From Legionella birminghamensis (GTDB lineage Bacteria; Pseudomonadota; Gammaproteobacteria; Legionellales; Legionellaceae): a stretch of DNA of 64,000 nucleotides. The stretch covers positions 2,604,001 to 2,668,000 of the forward strand of contig NZ_UGNW01000001.1 in assembly GCF_900452515.1 (NCBI RefSeq). The letters run 5' to 3'. Below the pieces are notes generated by a model. That model searched no databases. It was not told where the DNA came from and worked only from the letters and a program-made list of their open reading frames with translations. This document shows positions 62,501-64,000 of the stretch, one piece after another. Made by a program: the position numbers and the translations under genes. The first letter of the stretch is position 1, and each line of letters opens with the position of its first letter.

Positions 62501-62800
62501 GGACCCCGCGGTCACGCCGCGGGGATTCGGGTTTTCTTAGGCTGCGGGGATACGGATATTCTTAGGCTGCGGGGATACGGGTTTTCTTAGGCTGCGGGGA
62601 TACGGATATTCTTAGGCTGCGTGGATTCGGGTTTTCTTAGGCCGTGGGGATACGGGTATTCTTAGGCTGCGGGGATACGGGTATTCTTAAGCCGCAGGAT
62701 ACGGGTATTCTTAGGCCGCAGGATACGGGTATTCTTAGGCCGTCAGGTATACGCGCTGTGCGGCATTGTATCCCCGCGGCATCGACCGCGGGGCCCATTC
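62501..62800. repeat. GC-arm element with a 24-25 bp tandem array
   Basis: The 328-bp gap after mltA starts with a GC palindrome (GGACCCCGCGGTCACGCC, GCGGGGATTC; 62501-62529). The right arm then repeats about nine times as GGCTGCGGGGATACGGGTAT-TCTTA (62516-62737, unit 24-25 bp, partial tenth to 62752). The first five units alternate TTTT and ATATT variants, giving a 50-bp higher-order period. A closing arm CCCCGCGGCATCGACCGCGG is at 62772-62791. No spacers, so not a CRISPR array; no gene. Confidence 0.85.
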
Positions 62801-62823
62801 TTCTAAATCAATTAAACCTCATC

Positions 62824-63369
62824 TCAAGAAACCTTCGTAAAAGTACAAGATCCCTTAAAAGTTTCGCCAATAGAGTTTGTGTTATTATATAACACAGCCT
62901 TAATTTTCATCACCAGCATATTATCATTCAGTGATAAAGTGGCTTCTGAAATAAGTGTTATAAGGTTTTTATCATCATTGCCAGTATGGACGGTTGTTGC
63001 ATTTGCAGTTAATTTGGTTTTAGTTGGATTCCAGGTAAAACGCACTTGTGTATTATCATAAGTAGCTTTACTTGAAGAAGCCATTGTAGTCATGGCTCCG
63101 TATATAAATTCCTGGCCGTCCAGAGAAATGTACTCATCAGATTGATCTATTTCCATTGGTACCGATCCATCGATATCGCTGCATGTCCCTATCCAATTTC
63201 CAGAGAAGTTCGCAGCTTTAATTTGCGAGTTAGCTGATATAGCAGTTTGCTCTTTGGATTTTAACAAATTTTTATTTGCAAATATTAGACTCTGCAATGC
63301 ACTACCCGCATTGGCTGTGCTGACGACAGCTGCTCCCAAGAGAACAGTCGCAATGGTTTTATGTAACAT
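62824..63369 (-). CDS. Secreted or periplasmic protein, unknown
   Basis: 181 residues from ATG 63369 (GGAG seven bases upstream; a TTG one codon earlier is unlikely). Signal peptide MLHKTIATVLLGAAVVSTANA, then a mature part rich in Ser, Thr, Asn and Asp with two cysteines (GTCSD near 62 and GSCTF near the end) that probably form a disulfide closing a beta-barrel-like domain (FSGNWIGTC... resembles lipocalin-like starts). No family confirmed. Confidence 0.65.
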   Translation of the reverse strand: MLHKTIATVLLGAAVVSTANAGSALQSLIFANKNLLKSKEQTAISANSQIKAANFSGNWIGTCSDIDGSVPMEIDQSDEYISLDGQEFIYGAMTTMASSSKATYDNTQVRFTWNPTKTKLTANATTVHTGNDDKNLITLISEATLSLNDNMLVMKIKAVLYNNTNSIGETFKGSCTFTKVS

Positions 63370-63434
63370 CAAAATCTCCAGTGGTTATGTTTATTGCTTA
63401 AATGTGATGGAGGGAGTGGACCCCGCGGTCGCAG

Positions 63435-63583
63435 CCCATAGGTATCTACAAATCTCTGAAAACACAGTCTGCACTAAGCTTCTACGTCCCTCGGCTTGTC
63501 CGAGGGAACCAGAAGACTCATAGAGAAACACTGGACCCTGCGGACAAGCCGCAAGGCGTAGGGCATGTGTAGATAGCTATGGG
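63435..63583. mobile_element. MITE-like element, inverted second copy
   Basis: About 149 bp with ends CCCATAGGTATCTACAAA (63435-63452) and TGTGTAGATAGCTATGGG (63566-63583), matching at 16 of 18 positions as inverted repeats. The interior is the reverse complement of 41434-41574, with hairpins CCCTCGGCTTGTCCGAGGG (63488-63506) and CCTGCGGACAAGCCGCAAGG. It is flanked by GGTCGCAG and CTGCGACC, that is, inserted inside a GC-arm palindrome. Confidence 0.85.
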
Positions 63584-63617
63584 CTGCGACCGCGTGGCCC
63601 ATTTCCCCAGGAACAAC

Positions 63618-64000
63618 TTATTTAGAGCCCATCCCATAATTTGCAGGAGGCGCAGAAGGGGTCGGTCCCGTGTATAGATTGGGATATAAGCTATAGGGCG
63701 TTGGCTCAGAAGAACCACCTAGAATATGCTGATCATCCCGTACCTCTCCTGTGGCCGTATAAGGCTGGGGCTGAGCACTAAAGAAATGTGTCTGCCCTCC
63801 TCCTGTTGAAGGATGATGGTGATGATGCGTTGGCGCTTGACCATATGGCTGAGAATAGCCGTTGTAAGGGCCTGAATAATGTTGTTGAGGTTGTGCCCTC
63901 AATGAATACAATACACCATTCAATTCAAACTGGGTGGCTTCGCCGTTACGCAAGCGGCTAATTTGTTCGAAGTAGTAATCATGACTGACATAACGATTCT
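63618..64000 (-). CDS. C-terminal part of a low-complexity protein (runs off the right edge)
   Basis: The frame is open from the window edge to a stop at 63618, giving at least 126 residues: a folded-looking start (YVSHDYYFEQISRLRNGEATQ), then a low-complexity tail of Gln, Pro, Tyr, Gly and five consecutive histidines in PTHHHHHPSTGGGQ, ending APPANYGMGSK. Such Pro/Gln/Tyr tails are unusual in metabolic enzymes. The N-terminus lies outside the window, so no function is given. Confidence 0.6.
   Translation of the reverse strand, partial: NRYVSHDYYFEQISRLRNGEATQFELNGVLYSLRAQPQQHYSGPYNGYSQPYGQAPTHHHHHPSTGGGQTHFFSAQPQPYTATGEVRDDQHILGGSSEPTPYSLYPNLYTGPTPSAPPANYGMGSK

Noticed and set aside
62516-62752. 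Regular repeats resembling a CRISPR array
   Set aside because: Units are contiguous 24-25 bp copies without unique spacers, match the neighbouring palindrome arm, and no cas gene is nearby.
62644-62892. 82-codon open frame with DTGILRPQ repeats
   Set aside because: It is only the translation of the tandem repeat array; no ribosome site and it runs into the antisense of the next gene.

Overview
The window reads as a chromosomal segment of a Legionella species. The basis is a gammaproteobacterial housekeeping set (yicC-gmk-rpoZ-spoT, greA-carB, lptFG/pepA-holC, udk-fabI) interleaved with large orphan proteins that look like Dot/Icm type IV effectors: an ankyrin protein, an atypical protein kinase and a 1372-residue helical repeat protein. 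There is also a CsrA-titrating small RNA preceded by a LetA-type box. It does not look like a plasmid or prophage: no integrase, phage structural or plasmid replication gene was seen, and no tRNA, rRNA or CRISPR array.

Layout. 1-5.6 kb: tail of a probable hydroxybutyrate-type dehydrogenase, acetoacetate decarboxylase, the flagellar stator motAB, then unknown membrane proteins. 5.7-8.3 kb: a large orphan protein. 8.6-15.4 kb, minus strand: yicC, gmk, rpoZ, spoT, ridA, an aspartic protease and uup, with rph and folB diverging to the right. 17-25.8 kb: GDSL hydrolase, ybdK, NAD-malic enzyme, an FMN glutamate synthase-like enzyme, a two-gene cassette with a twelve-cysteine secreted peptide, and an MFS exporter behind a leader peptide and terminator. 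26-32 kb: a monooxygenase-like protein, an RsmY/RsmZ-like RNA, murI and the giant effector candidate. 32.3-43.7 kb: pilU, membrane paralogues, an AddB-like nuclease, a dihaem cytochrome, two SDR proteins, the kinase-like protein and a small membrane protein. 43.7-52.7 kb: greA, carB, an ElyC-like protein, lptG, lptF, pepA, holC. 53-64 kb: S15 hydrolase with a membrane partner, the CaaX-tailed ankyrin protein, GNAT, Smr, udk, fabI, mltA and a secreted protein.

Nearly every long intergenic gap is filled by dispersed palindromic repeats. The dominant family has GC-rich arms (CCCCGCGG...CCGCGGGG) around variable cores, nested with a second arm (CCCATAG-TATCTACACA) that also bounds a separate ~145-bp MITE present in two opposite copies. 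Arms have expanded into tandem arrays at 0.8-1.0 kb and 62.5-62.75 kb. An unrelated family of the same architecture lies at 8.4-8.6 kb.

Regulation. Two effector candidates (27.6-31.7 kb and 56.2-58.1 kb) carry upstream direct repeats resembling the PmrA box with the same half-site period (11 bp) and the same 7-bp gap to the -10 element. The RsmY/Z-like RNA would link the window to the LetAS-CsrA switch between replication and transmission. All functions are read from sequence by eye; no database search was run.
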